From: Romanomermis culicivorax
Taxonomy: Eukaryota > Nematoda > Enoplea > Mermithida > Mermithidae
Direction of reading: 5' to 3'
Length of the DNA stretch: 64,000 bases
Assembly: GCA_963922205.1 (NCBI GenBank)
Contig: CAWUHX010000333.1
Location: 62,001 to 126,000, forward strand
Part shown: piece after piece, positions 35,431-47,280 of the stretch
Layout: each line of letters opens with the position of its first letter
How positions within the stretch are numbered: position 1 is the first letter of the stretch
Notes under the pieces: generated by a model
Databases searched by the model: none
Seen by the model: only the letters and a program-made list of their open reading frames with translations
What the model was told of the DNA's origin: nothing
Position numbers and translations under genes: made by a program

Positions 35431-35731
35431 GATTGAAAACTGTACAATGGATACTGTTAACGGTGTAGGTGTACAGCCTTTCCTTCAGTACGTTATCTTT
35501 CGTCATCAATTTTTTCTAGATACCCACATCAAAATTCGCGTGTTCGTAGAATACCACTAATTTCACTTTTGAGGAAATTAATTTATTTTGAAGTAAATTT
35601 AAAAAATTTTCATTATGGATTTTAAAAAATTTTTTTATTAAAGAATTTTCTTATTAAAAAATTTTCATTGAATTTTTAATCAAAAAATTTATTTCTCACA
35701 TAAATTTTTTTTGTTTCTTTTTCTTATTATC

Positions 35732-35968
35732 TATAGTCTGTTTATCTTGAAATGCTGCTAAATAATGAAAGTGGAAAGCAAAGCATTTCAGTTTTTCACG
35801 ATTTTTTGATAAACGATATATCATAGGTCTGGAAATTTCTGAGCATACTGACCTCGTCTTTTACAATTTTTCTAGTGAAAAATTTTATGGTAGAAGCTCT
35901 ATGTAAACGATTTTGACGACAGTTCTAATTTGTGTCACTTTAAAGCATTTTATAAAAAATAGACTATA
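35732..35968. mobile_element. TA-flanked MITE, copy 1
   Basis: Ends TATAGTCTGTTTATCTTGAA and the complement of TAAAAAATAGACTATA; 237 bp. A second copy lies at 37,241-37,476. TA flanks suggest a Tc1/mariner type. Confidence 0.65.
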
Positions 35969-36559
35969 ATTAGCTCTCTTGAATTGTCGTTACTTAGTTT
36001 AAATCGCAACAGAATTTCTCGTTTGACTATGCCTCCATCGGATTCGATTTATCTAAAAAATGATGCATTTTTATTTGATTTTCTGTTTCATCGTCGTTTA
36101 AATCTCCAAAAAATCAACAACAATTTTTCAACGACTAAACCAACTATGCAATCGCAAAAAAACATACGTAATCGGCCTTTTAAACCCGAGGTATTCATGC
36201 AGATATAAGAACATGAATCCATCATGAATCCATCATGCTTAAAAACCATACAGCAACAAATTTTACGCAAAAAGTGATATTTTCGAAGCCACAAACTCCA
36301 CATAACAAAATTGTGGAATTTTGGTGAAAGGTGAGAGACAGCGGGCAGTTCCATGGGGCGAAGTATCGAGCTCCGGGATGCTTCACCCAATGTGGGGTTC
36401 GCTGGAACTAAAAGCCCCAAAAAAAGCCGTTTTTGCACGTTTTTGGGGCACCATCGAGCACCATTTGCAGATAGAGGTCAAATGATTACATGCACCCCAT
36501 AAATTGTCACCATGACCGAAATGATGAAAAAACCCAAGGTTCTAGCTATTGGCTCTAGG

Positions 36560-37045
36560 CGGGGGATGCAAACATTGAATGATGTCTCGGAATGTCTCGT
36601 TTATTTTCTTGTTAACCTTTCCAAGTATCCCAGGGTAAAGGGTATTGATAAGAATTGGTAAGATACCTGTCACATACTAGATAAGGTACAGATAATGGTA
36701 TACACAAACCTTATGTATTATTTTATCAGTGCTTGTCACTTACCGTATAAATGCTTATCAATACTTGTATATGACCTAATCTGTTCTACTCATGACCTTA
36801 TACAGTACCATAGCTGTACCCTGGCATGCTCATGTGACCGTACGTGTACCAATGTGGTACCTTATCCATGAATTGTCTGTATCACTTTCATTATGTATTA
36901 CTTTACATATGCTTGCTTCAACCTTATATGGTACCGTGCATATACAGACGCATACTTAAGCAATACCTAGTGAATTACAATGTGTACCTTATGCATACCA
37001 TATATGTATCTTATGCATGCTTAGTTGTAGCTTGTTCATCACTGA
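36560..37045. repeat. TACC/GGTA-rich degenerate array
   Basis: Over about 480 bp the phrases ACCTTAT, GGTACC, TTATGCATACC and TGTACC recur dozens of times in both orientations. It has no unit of fixed length. It may be a set of subterminal repeats of an unknown DNA transposon. Confidence 0.5.
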
Positions 37046-37240
37046 ATACATATGTATATATTTTACTCTGTAATAAAAATAAAGCACTTCGATAAACATT
37101 GCACCATCCATACGTGTTCAATAAAACATGGAATGATATAAAAACGGAGAATTAGGCAATCAATGAGGTAAATTACAATTATACTTATATTGGCGAAGAT
37201 TAAAACACAAAACAATTATTTAGAGCAACACAGGAGGAAC

Positions 37241-37476
37241 TATAGTTTGTTTTTCTTGAAATGCTTCTAAATATTGAAACTAGAAAGCAAGTAGTATTTC
37301 AGATTTTCTGACAAACAATATATCATATTGGACTGGAAATTTCTGAGCATACTGACCTCACTTTAAACAATTTTTTGAGCAAAAATATTTGCAGTAAGTG
37401 ATGTGAACGATTTTTACAACATTACTGATTTGTGTCACTTTTCTATTTGGAAGCATTTCATAAAAAACAGATTATA
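37241..37476. mobile_element. TA-flanked MITE, copy 2
   Basis: Matches copy 1 along its length (shared GGAAATTTCTGAGCATACTG and TTTGTGTCACTTT), with ends TATAGTTTGTTTTTCTTGAA and its counterpart TAAAAAACAGATTATA. Confidence 0.65.
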
Positions 37477-38032
37477 GATGGGTCAAAGCTCCTAAAGAGC
37501 CTCTCTGTAGGCAAAGCAAAAAACTTGAGTTAAAGTCTATTCTCCAAAATTTGTTACACAGCAGAAAAAAAATAAAAATGTATTTTCTGCTTACCCAACA
37601 GAGGCTGCAATCAACAATATTTTGGTCACAAACTATTTAAATATGAATCAATCATGAAAAAACAATATAGTAGAATGAGATTTTTCTGCAGTTTCTGAGC
37701 TTCATTTTGCCAACTCTAGATCTCAACTGTCAACAAATAAATTCATGATAGAAAATCAAAACAAACTTTTTTTGCATCTAGATCAAAATGATGTACATAA
37801 GTTTTCAAAATCTATTGACGAGTAAAAAAAGTAATAAGATTAACATATTTTTCTCATGTGTTAATCTCCAGTTTCAATAATCTTCTCTCTGAATTCATCC
37901 AGATTTTCAGTAAGTCACAAGAGATTACATATCTTTTTTTGTCCAAAAGCCTCAATTCATGCTTCCTAAATGGAAACAGAAATGTTCAAAATTAAAATAA
38001 AGCTTGCAGAAAAATCAACAATTTTTCAATTT

Positions 38033-40023
38033 CTAAATTTTGGCACCTGAGAGCGTTTCATGGACAATTCGGACACGTTTCTTTGTCTCTTTGTGTGTTT
38101 CCCGTTGGACTTTCAGGTCATCATACAAAATTTCGAGCTATAAGAGGAAAAAGTCACGAATTAGTTTGAAATTAGAATATAAATAACTACAAACTCTGTA
38201 CCTCTCGCCTGTCATCATTTGTGAATGTATCTGTCGGATTCATATTTTTTTCGATAACATAATTGTAAAAAAGCGTATCATTAACGAAAATTTCTCTGAA
38301 ATTTAGAGAGAAAAACAATAAATTGATTTCACTTTACATTACACATTACACTCACTTCCTATGACGTTTATAATTGGCCATTGAGCCAAACGTATCGATG
38401 GTATTATATGCTGATTCATAAAATTGTTGTAATGTTAGCCTTTGCTGTGTATCCAAATTTTTCAATTCATCTTCGTGCAATTTGAAAAACTTCTTCAGCA
38501 CATCTGCAAAGAAATAATTGGCAAAGTTATTATTACAGTTGAATGTTGAAGGATGATGATCGATGTTGTTGCAGTTCAAATAAAATAAAATTTTTAGCTA
38601 GTAGCTTAATTTTAGAATCATGCCTAATCCTAATGAATTATCACTCTGAGTACAAGTAATGTTGGCAGAAAACATCTGCTTATCATACAACAAACATATA
38701 TCTTAAATCTATGTGTGTATTTGGGAAAAAATGATATGGGCACTGTAACCCAAATATTGTCAGCCATATTGTGAACTCAAAGACTTGTTAACCAAACATG
38801 GCCCTGAAATTAGCTAACCACAGGGATTTGATTCTTTCTGTTGAAAAATTAAAAAATGTCAATTTTCTGGTAGAAAATGAATTCTTTTGAAAGAAAAATG
38901 ATCAAAATGTTCATTTTTCAAACGCCAAGTATCATGGATATACATATTTCTCAGTTTTTTATGAATATTACTGTAACTTGAGCAGTTTTGGCATTTTTTC
39001 AGATTTTTTCCCTGAATGACAATCCCTAAAATTTTCAGCAATCCATGACCCTAATAATAGAAAAAGCCACAGATATTAGTTTGTGGGGTCTTACATAAGG
39101 ACAGAACTCAATGAAAAAGCATTAACAATTTTGAATATTTATATCCAAACTGTAAATACATAGAAGCATAACTAATGATAAATTCAGTAATATATCTATC
39201 AAAAATTTTGTAAGTATATAACTCCCTTAAGGTTTCTCATATCTTGTAACAATGTTTGAGTTCCTGGTTAAATATTCAAAATATTATACAGCTCATTCTG
39301 TTATTTCAGACCTCACAAGCTTTGGGAATTGATAAAATTTTAGCTCTTGAGCATGTCATTCTGTACATTTTCAGCTTAGCTAATCAGCTTACAGTCAAAC
39401 TCATCTCACCTGATTAGAGAACATGAACTGATTCTGAAAATTAGCACAAATGCCTTGCAGTTTTATGTAGTATGGCACTAGAAGAACAGTAGTTCAGGAT
39501 AACTTACATGTGATGATTTGTCTTCCTGTTGGATCCAAACGCTCTAAAAGTCGGGCCATCTGTGCCAGGCTTCAATAGTTTATTTGCTAGAATTTTACAT
39601 AGCAATTTAGCATTATCCAAAGTGGCTGCTGAAATTTGTAGAAAGTTACTATTTTTCACTATACATAGGTACATGAAAATATTAATACCATAAGCTTTAA
39701 AACGAGCTTTAATTGGTTCCCATATTCTGCTGCCATCATTCATCCAATGAAGCTTTATATCTTCATTCTTTTTCAATTTGCAACGATCCTGAAAAGGTAG
39801 AATATCAGGATTATTATCTGGGAATACTTTTTTATCGTCTGAACGGACATAAAACGCGGTTTTATCATATCCCAGCAATATAATAAACCTTTTCTGCTGG
39901 CGATCTGAAATATACTACACCTTTTAGTGTCAAAATTGGGGAAAAGTGCTGGCTATATTCAGAGCTAACCTGATTCTTCATCGATCTCTTCAAGCTCACA
40001 TAGCTCTCTTGTTCTTTTCTTAT
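38033..40023 (-). CDS. Unrecognised multi-exon gene, - strand, 3' part
   Basis: Exons read on the - strand from the 3' end are 38033-38137 (stop TAG), 38202-38295, 38356-38503, 39508-39628, 39689-39904 and probably 39970-40023. The last three (38 kb) join in perfect phase and read YKRHRKEIFVNDTLFYNYVI then LEILYDDLKVQRETHKETKK and a stop after SGAKI. The 39-40 kb exons also join in phase (ELEEIDEESDRQQKRFIILL, GYDKTAFYVRSDDKKVF, RIWEPIKARFKAYAATLDN). The 39508 donor is phase 2 while the 38503 acceptor needs phase 1, so an exon is missing between them or the gene is damaged. No known domain is evident. It is charged and not membrane-spanning. The 5' end is unknown. Confidence 0.55.
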
Positions 40024-41101
40024 CTCAAAGTAGCTTGTCCATAATTTGAGCTTACATGAATCCTAAAATGAAAATCATGAGTGAAAATTTGTCCTTTCAG
40101 TCATAATGAGCAATATTCTCTATTTGTTGCATTTCTTTTGCATTGCTTTACACAACTATATTCTGTACATGAGCTACAGCTCACGTCTAGTTAAGGACAA
40201 ATGAAGAATAGTTGTGCTGAACAGCGCATCACAGTCGACATTTCAGGGAACTCATAACTGATTCAATTTTCGACTATGAATGTCTATCTTAACAATGTAA
40301 AGACAGGAGAAAAAAGTTGAGAATCATGTAAATTTTCTGTCGAAACATTATAATCAATGATATCAATTTTTCAATTTGAATCAATTGAACACAAAATGTA
40401 AGAATTTCAGCTTCAAATCAGAGTTTGACTGAACCAAAAGAGAATATTCAGAATTTTTTCTGCCTCATCAGTCATTGACAGCTAAAGCTGTCTACAATAC
40501 TAATTCACTGTTCGAAGAGAACTCCTTCATATGTTTTTTTCTATGAACATGAATTCTAATTTCTAAAAATTTATCATTAAAAAAATTTTAAAACCAGTGA
40601 AGTGGTAACCTTTCTCAAATTTGACTGGAAAGCAATGAGTCAGGAGCAAATTTTTTGACTGGTGCTCACTTTCCATGATTTTCAATCATTTTAGGGGCTG
40701 AAAATGTGAAATTTTCTCAGGCAACTCGCGAGCAAATTTCATTCTCATAGTATGTTGGCATTATCACAACATGCTTTGAGATCATCAATGACTGGTAAAT
40801 GAATAGAAATTATATATAAATGAATAGAAATTATATAAGAAACTTCCTGTTTATTCAGTGGGAATGGGATTGTTAACTGAAATTTTTAATTATGTCTAGT
40901 TCTAACAGAAAAATTGACATTGTTGGCACAATTTTTCGACCAAAAATTTAGGCAACATGACTTGTAGATATCCTTAATTTAAACTCTTCATTGTTGTCAA
41001 GAATTGAAAAATAAACTTCCTGACAAATTCTATAAAAATATCTGAATTCTCTCAGCATTTGATTGCTTTCTATATCATATAAACTGTCTTGCCAATCTGT
41101 T

Positions 41102-41376
41102 CAGGGTTGGCAAAAACCAAACTTTTGAAATTTCGACTTTTTGGTTTTTTGGTTATTTAATGGTTTTTTGGGTTTTCTATGGTTTTTTAGTGGTACATGT
41201 CTAGAAGATCGACTAATATACATGTCTAGAAGATCGACTAATGTGAAAAAACAGTTTTCCAATGATTTTGGAAAAAAACCAAAAAACCAGAGATTTTCCA
41301 ATTTTTTGGTTTTTAAAAAAAAACCAAAAAAACCAAAAACCAAAAAAACCAAAAAACCAAAGCCTTGCCAACCCTG
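41102..41376. mobile_element. hAT-type MITE, AACCAAAAAA-rich
   Basis: Ends CAGGGTTGGCAA and TTGCCAACCCTG are perfect inverted repeats. The flanks are a perfect 8-bp duplication AATCTGTT (41094-41101, 41377-41384). Most of the element folds back on itself through GGTTTTTT and AAAAAACC blocks. A 24-bp phrase containing ATGTCTAGAAGATCGACTAA is repeated twice in the centre. Confidence 0.9.
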
Positions 41377-41624
41377 AATCTGTTTCTCTTAGTCGTATTG
41401 TCACTGACATAGTTAGATAAAATAAGATAGGCACAATTTTTGTTAGTGCAGTTTTGGTGAGACTTATCTCTAGTCACGTTCTAAAGATTTTCAGTATGTT
41501 TCAAGGCTGACAAAAAATTTTTTGTGCCATTGGCACAAATTTTTTTGACCCTTTGTGCCAATTGGCACAAATACCAGAAAAAAACACTGCAAAAAAGTAC
41601 AATTTGGGAAAAAACAGTGCTTGG

Positions 41625-41830
41625 CAGGGTTTTCTGGCACAGGCCAGGTTGCAATGTGCAATTTTGATTGCACAGATAGATTTTAGGTTGCTCACTCTAA
41701 AATCAATAAATCAGCTCAATTTGATCCAGAAAAATATCGAAAGCTATTTTTTCTCTATTGCATTCGAATTGTTGGTTTTAGACTTTCAAAATTCAATTTT
41801 CTTTTGAAGAGAAAATGAAAACGTTGGTAA
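41625..41830. repeat. GGTTGCAATGTGCAA dispersed repeat
   Basis: This copy contains CAGGCCAGGTTGCAATGTGC and CTCTAAAATCAATAAAT. Related copies occur at about 48,995-49,240 (same strand) and, inverted, at 10,740-10,850, 53,205-53,405 and 57,330-57,410. No coding sequence. Confidence 0.6.
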
Positions 41831-42059
41831 TGAGTAACTTGTTTGACACCCAGCGCAGAAAATTTTCTGGGGATTTCAGTCGGGAAGACAACAATTCAAA
41901 AACTAGAAGAAAGCAAATAAGAACTTCGATTCTTCTACTAGCAAGTTGGACTCAAAATGTTCTATTCACACAAATGCCAAAATATTTTTAAAATTCGCAA
42001 AAAAAATTCGGGAAAATAACAGAAAAAAATCTTTTTGTTGAAACGGGCCAACTTTGATT

Positions 42060-42640
42060 GATAGAAACTGCTGAGCCCTGTTTTTTCCCTCAAATCGAGC
42101 TTTTTCGGGAACACAATTTTGGGCTCTTTCCCATATTTGGGGAAGAAAATTTGGTGGATCGGATATAGAAAAGATGCATTTTGGTGCATTTTAAAAGGTC
42201 ATAATCATACCTGTACTTGGGGGGGTTGGGGGGGGAACCCCCCCCCCAACTTGGCCAACCCAGTACCCAAAATCATTTCCCCCCCCAGTTGGGAAAAAAT
42301 TAAAAAAATTTGCCAAAAAGTGTTATGTTTTTTGGCCTTTTTTGGGAAAAATTTCGACTTTTTTCTACCCCCCCCCCAACTGGTCGGAGGTCTTACAGGT
42401 ATGGTCTTAATCTCAAAATTTTCCGGCGCTTCGCGCCGATTATAAATTTAATAATCATTATTAATGCATTACTTAGCTCAGGCGCGGCTTCTAGCATCTC
42501 TACCTTCATTTATCATATAATCTATAATAGTTTTCATCATCTTGAACGTATTATCTCATGTTTTCATCGGTAATCTTCAATAATTTATCATGATAATGAT
42601 ATAGTTTGATGGAAAGTTTTTTCAATGCTTGTAGATTAAA
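42060..42640. repeat. Dispersed repeat G, copy carrying an inserted MITE
   Basis: The segment matches 46,780-47,340 (shared TGCATTTTGGTGCATTTTA, GGCGCTTCGCGCC, CAGGCGCGGCTT, ATGTTTTCATC-like ends). The two copies differ by MITE insertions at different sites, which gives natural filled and empty pairs. Confidence 0.65.
42206..42403. mobile_element. CATACCTGTA-ended MITE, copy 2
   Basis: The ends are CATACCTGTA and TACAGGTATG. The flanks are GTCATAAT and GTCTTAAT (one change). The paralogous site near 46,912 reads GTCATAATCTC without the insert. Confidence 0.88.
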
Positions 42641-43406
42641 CTTTGAACTCTAAAATTTCAATTTTTTCTCAATTTTAATGAATTAACGGGTCTGAAAACA
42701 CCAGAAGGCTTGAAAAGGCTCAAAAACACCTAAATAAAGCGTCTGTGAGCATTTTTAAGCGAAAAAAAACGACTTCGGGAAAATGGGGGAAAAAATTTGG
42801 ATCCCTTTCCCCATTTAGGGAAAAGGCCCGGGGGAAAAAATAAACAGTGAGTCGAAGTAGATAAGCTAACGGTTGCGCCTGACAGAAAATAGAAAAATAG
42901 TATAGCCATGATCGGCGCGAAGTGCCGGAAAATTGTGAGATTTTGACTCTTTTAAGTCCAGCAAAACGCATCTTTCCGGTTATGAATTCCTCAAAATTTT
43001 TTTACAATGAGAACCATACCCAAAAAATTTTTTCCTCATTTCGAAATTTATTTCCTCAAAAGATCCCATTTGAGGGAAAAAATGTCATTTCAGCCCCTAC
43101 AAAGTCTACAAATCAAGGAATTTTAGTGTTCGTACAACCAAAAATTTTGTGCCAACTGTCACGAACGCTCAAAACTTTTTGTGCCATTCCAAATATTTTT
43201 GCGCCAAAAACCATGTTTGCGCACAACAAAAAACCACTGGACTGGATTGCTAGCTAATTGAATTTGGGATTTCTTCCAATCGATATTCTCATTGTTTACT
43301 GTAACAGACATTCCATAAACACAATACTGATACAACTTGGTTGACGTATTCGTTACTAGTAACATTCGAGGTGGAAAATGATTCCGGAAGTCACACGAAT
43401 ACTCAC

Positions 43407-43604
43407 CATGCTTAGGCTATCAACATATGGTACATTATAGATTGATGCTACCGCGCCACCTATGATGAACTGAGTAATATAATTTTCAAAAAAATTTTTT
43501 GCCAACTCTCCATCTTCTAAACGCATGTAATTACAGGTATAAATTTCATGATATCGATTCATAGCCTCAACCAACAGCATAACTGAGCTTGTCAATAAAT
43601 ACAT
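43407..43604 (-). CDS. Possible - strand exon of unknown gene
   Basis: An open segment with ATG at 43604 (or a further ATG just inside an AG acceptor at 43583) ends at a consensus donor AGCATG|GTGAGT. It encodes MNRYHEIYTCNYMRLEDGEL and a hydrophobic stretch FIIGGAVASIYNVPYVDSL. It could be a 5' exon of the - strand gene at 38-40 kb, but the intervening 3.4 kb is full of repeats and the link is only inferred. I do not recognise the protein. Confidence 0.3.
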
Positions 43605-43699
43605 AACGGCAAAAAAGGTAGTACATTTATAAGTGACACGTATGACATTTTATTTACTGTGATTAAACAAATTCAGCAATATTTCAAGTGTTTCTCCGT

Positions 43700-43840
43700 C
43701 AGGTGTTGCCAAGTTAGGGGTTTTTGCCCAAATCTAGGGGTTTTTTGAGGGCGTTGAGGTTTTTCTAGGGGTTTTTTATTTCAGGGTTTTTTTAGGGGTT
43801 TTTTATTTTTATTTTTGAGGTTTTGGGGGTTTTTCAACGA
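43700..43840. repeat. AGGGGTTTTT-rich segment
   Basis: Six or so copies of AGGGGTTTTT occur in about 130 bp, beginning near CAGGTGTTGCCAAGTTAGGG. This resembles one end of a hAT-type element with a CAGGGTTGCCAA start, but no second end was found. Confidence 0.4.
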
Positions 43841-44674
43841 ATTGGCTTGTTTGAATTTTGTTAAGTATTTGATGGAGAATTACTGTATTAAAAAAAAGCG
43901 TGATGAAATTGAAAAAAATGAAAATTGAAATGAATATTGATTGAATAGTGTGGCCAGTTTGTGTGATTTACAATTGAATTAGCATATTTTTGGCTAAATT
44001 ACCGAATTCTGGCTTTTGGTGCAGCGTGTTTTTTTCCAAAAAATTTTTCAGACCCTAAAAATGTTTCGCCAAAGTAATAATAAAACTGAATGAATTTAGG
44101 GTATAAAAGCACTGAAACACATTGAAATTTGATAAATCGCGGCTGAGGTATATAAAAACAACATGTGCTAATTTATTTGGTGTTTTATATAATGCCGCGA
44201 AGCGGCCAAAAGTAACATTTTACCCCATTAAAGTGCATTCAAGTTTAAAATGCTACATCTAGGGGAAGTTAGATAGAAACTTTTTCCCCATTTGGCTAAT
44301 AGGGCTAAAAATATTTCCGTTTTTTCCAAAATTTTTTTCCCAAAATAAACGTTTTGGGGAAAAACACGTTGGTTTGGTGTAAAAGTACTCTGTTGACATG
44401 TCTGGGGTGGAGTGCACACTGCAAATTCTTCCAGAGATTGAATAAAGTTTCTCAAAATTTGAACTTTTGGATTTTATGGGTTTTTTGCTGGGGTTTCTTT
44501 GGCTTATTGTGGGTCATTTTGCATCAAGTTTCATAAAAATTTCAAGCCAACGAAAGCTGAATTATACCTCAGAACAGTGTTTTTTCTTATTAATGCAGAC
44601 TTTTTAGGCTTCGTGCAGATTTTTTTGGTGATTTCTGCACTGGTGCAGAATTTTGTGAGTCCTGTGTTTGATCA

Positions 44675-44683
44675 CATATATTC
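44675..44683. repeat. Target-site duplication of the Merlin element, left
   Basis: CATATATTC, repeated exactly at 46601-46609 directly after the other end of the element. Confidence 0.9.
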
Positions 44684-46600
44684 GGCACTTGTTCACTTTA
44701 GGTGGTACATTTTCAAAAAAAAATTTTTTCCAAAATTTTCGAAAAATTTAGTGGATTATTACTAAATCGAGCATGCTGATTACGAATATGATGATTATTC
44801 CGATGGTCACTCAACGCAATGACCACTGCGGAGGTTAAAGGTAAAAATTTTTTTTTTTGTAATTTTCAGCAAATTTTTAGTATACTTACTAAATTGAGCG
44901 TGTAGATGGCGAATATAATGATTATTTCGATGGTCACTCGATGGAATAACTACTACAGAGGTCAAAGGTTCAATTTTTTGTAATTTTCAGCAAATGTTCA
45001 GTCTTACTAAGCTGAGCATGGTGATTACAAATATGGTGTTTATTTTGATACTCGATGGCCAATTAGTCCCGCAAACACTACATGCAACATGACTCTTTCT
45101 TATTAGCAAACAATTTCACATTATATCACTAATTTGCAGCATTTGGATAAACTTGACGAACATGATCAACAAAATTATGAAACGGATTATCACCAAATCT
45201 CTGGCGCCAAAGGAACTCAGCCATACAATTTTCTATCATGGTACGGTGTGTACCAAACCTAACCTTATTCTTTGTTTTAGCTTTTTGCCAAACGGATTCG
45301 ACATGATTAGTTGTCGCCCCTGTTAAAAGATCAACAAAATTAATTGAGTGATTAATGGTCAAATGCTGATAACCTAAATTCGCCACTGTATTATAGGCAC
45401 CCCACATGTCTGAAATAATCGTGGTTCCAGGTCTAATATACTGCTGAATAAGAGGCAACAGGGTGGCTGCATTTCTGCGTGCAACTGGTACCATAAAGCT
45501 TTCTTTAGTTTCTACGTCATAGCCAGCAAAAACCCACTGTTCTTTGACCAAATGACCACGTTCATATTTTCTTCGCACAAAACACGACTCATCTATCTCA
45601 ACTGTATGACCCGGCCCACCAATTTGGATAGGGTACATAATAAAATATTCATGGCAAATATCACGGCAAAATTGCTTCCAATCAACAATTGTTTGACGAC
45701 TCCCAATTTCTAACTCGTGCATCAAAAAATTCTGCTTATCAATTTCAAAAGCCCACATATATGCTAATTGAATGACGGTATCGATACCAAGGTGGCTATG
45801 AGAAAAATATGAATCTTTCCTTATAGAAACAGTTTTTCGGCAAATGCGTACAGGACAACGCCAAATCACTCCATCAGTCGTATTTCTGTCCTCTAACCTC
45901 ATACGATTGCCGCCGCCCACACAACGTCCATTTTGGCAATAACGCTCTCTTTTCAATAAACCGTGATCAAACGACCAGTCGATCGCTGAACGGGTTGACT
46001 GGCAGATGAGAAAAAGATTTTTTAAACGAAATTCACGCAAATGGGCAAAGTTTTGTGCCATATTTTAACATTAAAATTCCACAGAAAAGTGCAAGGAAAC
46101 AAAAAAATAAACACTGCAACTTTTGTGTAAACTCACTGCATTTTTTTGTAATGTTGCATTCACATCAATAAAAATGTAAGCAGGTTTCCTTTTATGATCA
46201 CTAGCATGGAGGGAATGGACTCCCGTGATGTGATCATCGGAATAAACACCTTATTCGTAATCACCATGCTCAGCTTAGTAAGACTGAACATTTGCTGAAA
46301 ATTACAAAAAATTGAACCTTTGACCTCTGTAGTAGTTATTCCATCGAGTGACCATCGAAATAATCATTATATTCGCCATCTACATGCTCAATTTAGTAAG
46401 TATACTAAAAATTTGCTGAAAATTACAAAAAAAAAAATTTTGACCTTTAACCTCCGCAGTGGTCATTGCGTTGAGTGACCATCGGAATAATCATCATATT
46501 CGTAATCAGCATGCTCGATTTAGTAATAATCCACTAAATTTTTCGAAAATTTTGGAAAAAATTTTTTTTGAAAATGTACCACCTAAAGTGAACAAGTGCC
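44684..46600 (-). mobile_element. Merlin-type DNA transposon, apparently intact
   Basis: The element starts GGCACTTGTTCAC and ends with its exact complement. It is flanked by a perfect 9-bp duplication CATATATTC (44675-44683 and 46601-46609). The terminal inverted repeats are about 366 bp (44684-45049 and 46233-46600) and differ by only a few bases until their inner ends, so the insertion is young. Each arm contains about 2.5 copies of a 118-127 bp tandem unit starting at TTACTAA (44759, 44886, 45004). A single transposase ORF lies between the arms. Merlin elements (relatives of bacterial IS1016) give 8-9 bp duplications, which fits. Confidence 0.92.
45129..46061 (-). CDS. Merlin (IS1016/ISXO2-like) transposase
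   Basis: A 310-residue ORF with no interruption. A zinc-ribbon-like region has Cys pairs at residues 42/47 and 69/74 (CQNGRC and CPVRIC). The DDE catalytic core reads VEIDES (Asp157), IISDMWGAY (Asp218) and NHVESVW (Glu255). This matches the ISXO2-like transposase family used by Merlin elements, which cut and paste DNA between inverted repeats. All three catalytic residues are present and length is normal for the family. The start is the first ATG after the TIR, and the stop lies about 80 bp from the other TIR. Confidence 0.93.
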   Translation of the reverse strand: MAQNFAHLREFRLKNLFLICQSTRSAIDWSFDHGLLKRERYCQNGRCVGGGNRMRLEDRNTTDGVIWRCPVRICRKTVSIRKDSYFSHSHLGIDTVIQLAYMWAFEIDKQNFLMHELEIGSRQTIVDWKQFCRDICHEYFIMYPIQIGGPGHTVEIDESCFVRRKYERGHLVKEQWVFAGYDVETKESFMVPVARRNAATLLPLIQQYIRPGTTIISDMWGAYNTVANLGYQHLTINHSINFVDLLTGATTNHVESVWQKAKTKNKVRFGTHRTMIENCMAEFLWRQRFGDNPFHNFVDHVRQVYPNAAN

Positions 46601-47067
46601 CATATATTCTTCTATAATGTGTCAGTCATTGATTCTGAACCTTTAAAATCAATTATTTTTCTTATTTCAAGATTTTAAAATGCCTAGTAAAAAACTATAA
46701 ATTCGTTCAAATTTAACATTGAATACACATTTAATTTGCATTTTCGCTATATTCACTATTATTCTGTTGTAGCAGGCGGTGTTTTTCCCCCCAAATCGTT
46801 TTTTTTTGGAAAAAATTTCAGAAAAGGAAACAAAATTTGGGCTCTTTCCTCATGTGGGGAAAAAATTTTTGGTTTCTGATACGGAAAAAATGCATTTTGG
46901 TGCATTTTAGGTCATAATCTCAAAATTTTCCGGCGCTTCGCGCCAGTTATAACTTCCATAAACATTATTATGTATTACCTAGATCAGGCGCGGCTTTTAG
47001 CATGTCTACCTTCACTTATCACTTTATCTACATAACAGTTTTCATCAAACCTATATTATCTTATGTT

Positions 47068-47280
47068 CATACCTGTAAGACCTCCGACCAGTTGGGGGGG
47101 GGGGGTAGGAAAAAGTCGAAATTTTTCCCAAAAAAGGCCAAAAAACATACACTTTTTTGAAAAAAAAAATTTTTTTTTCCAAACTGGGGGGGGGGTTGGG
47201 GGGGGGAAATGATTTTGGGCATAGGGTTGGCCGAGTTGGGGGGGGGGTCCCCCCCCAACCCCCCCCCAAGTACAGGTATG
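47068..47280. mobile_element. CATACCTGTA-ended MITE, copy 3
   Basis: Perfect ends CATACCTGTA and TACAGGTATG with a perfect 8-bp duplication CTTATGTT (47060-47067, 47281-47288). The interior has long G runs on one side and C runs on the other. Confidence 0.93.

Noticed and set aside
35984-36208. 74-codon + strand ORF after a CTTAG acceptor-like site
   Set aside because: No matching donor, no recognised similarity and no phase link to ankyrin or VMP1 could be shown.
41101-41434. Lys/Pro- and Phe/Trp-rich ORFs on both strands
   Set aside because: They are translations of the AACCAAAAAA fold-back MITE at 41,102-41,376.
47051-47269. Proline/glycine-rich ORFs in G or C runs (also near 42.1, 48.6 and 54.8 kb)
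   Set aside because: They lie wholly inside the CATACCTGTA MITE copies; the Pro and Gly runs come from homopolymer C and G.
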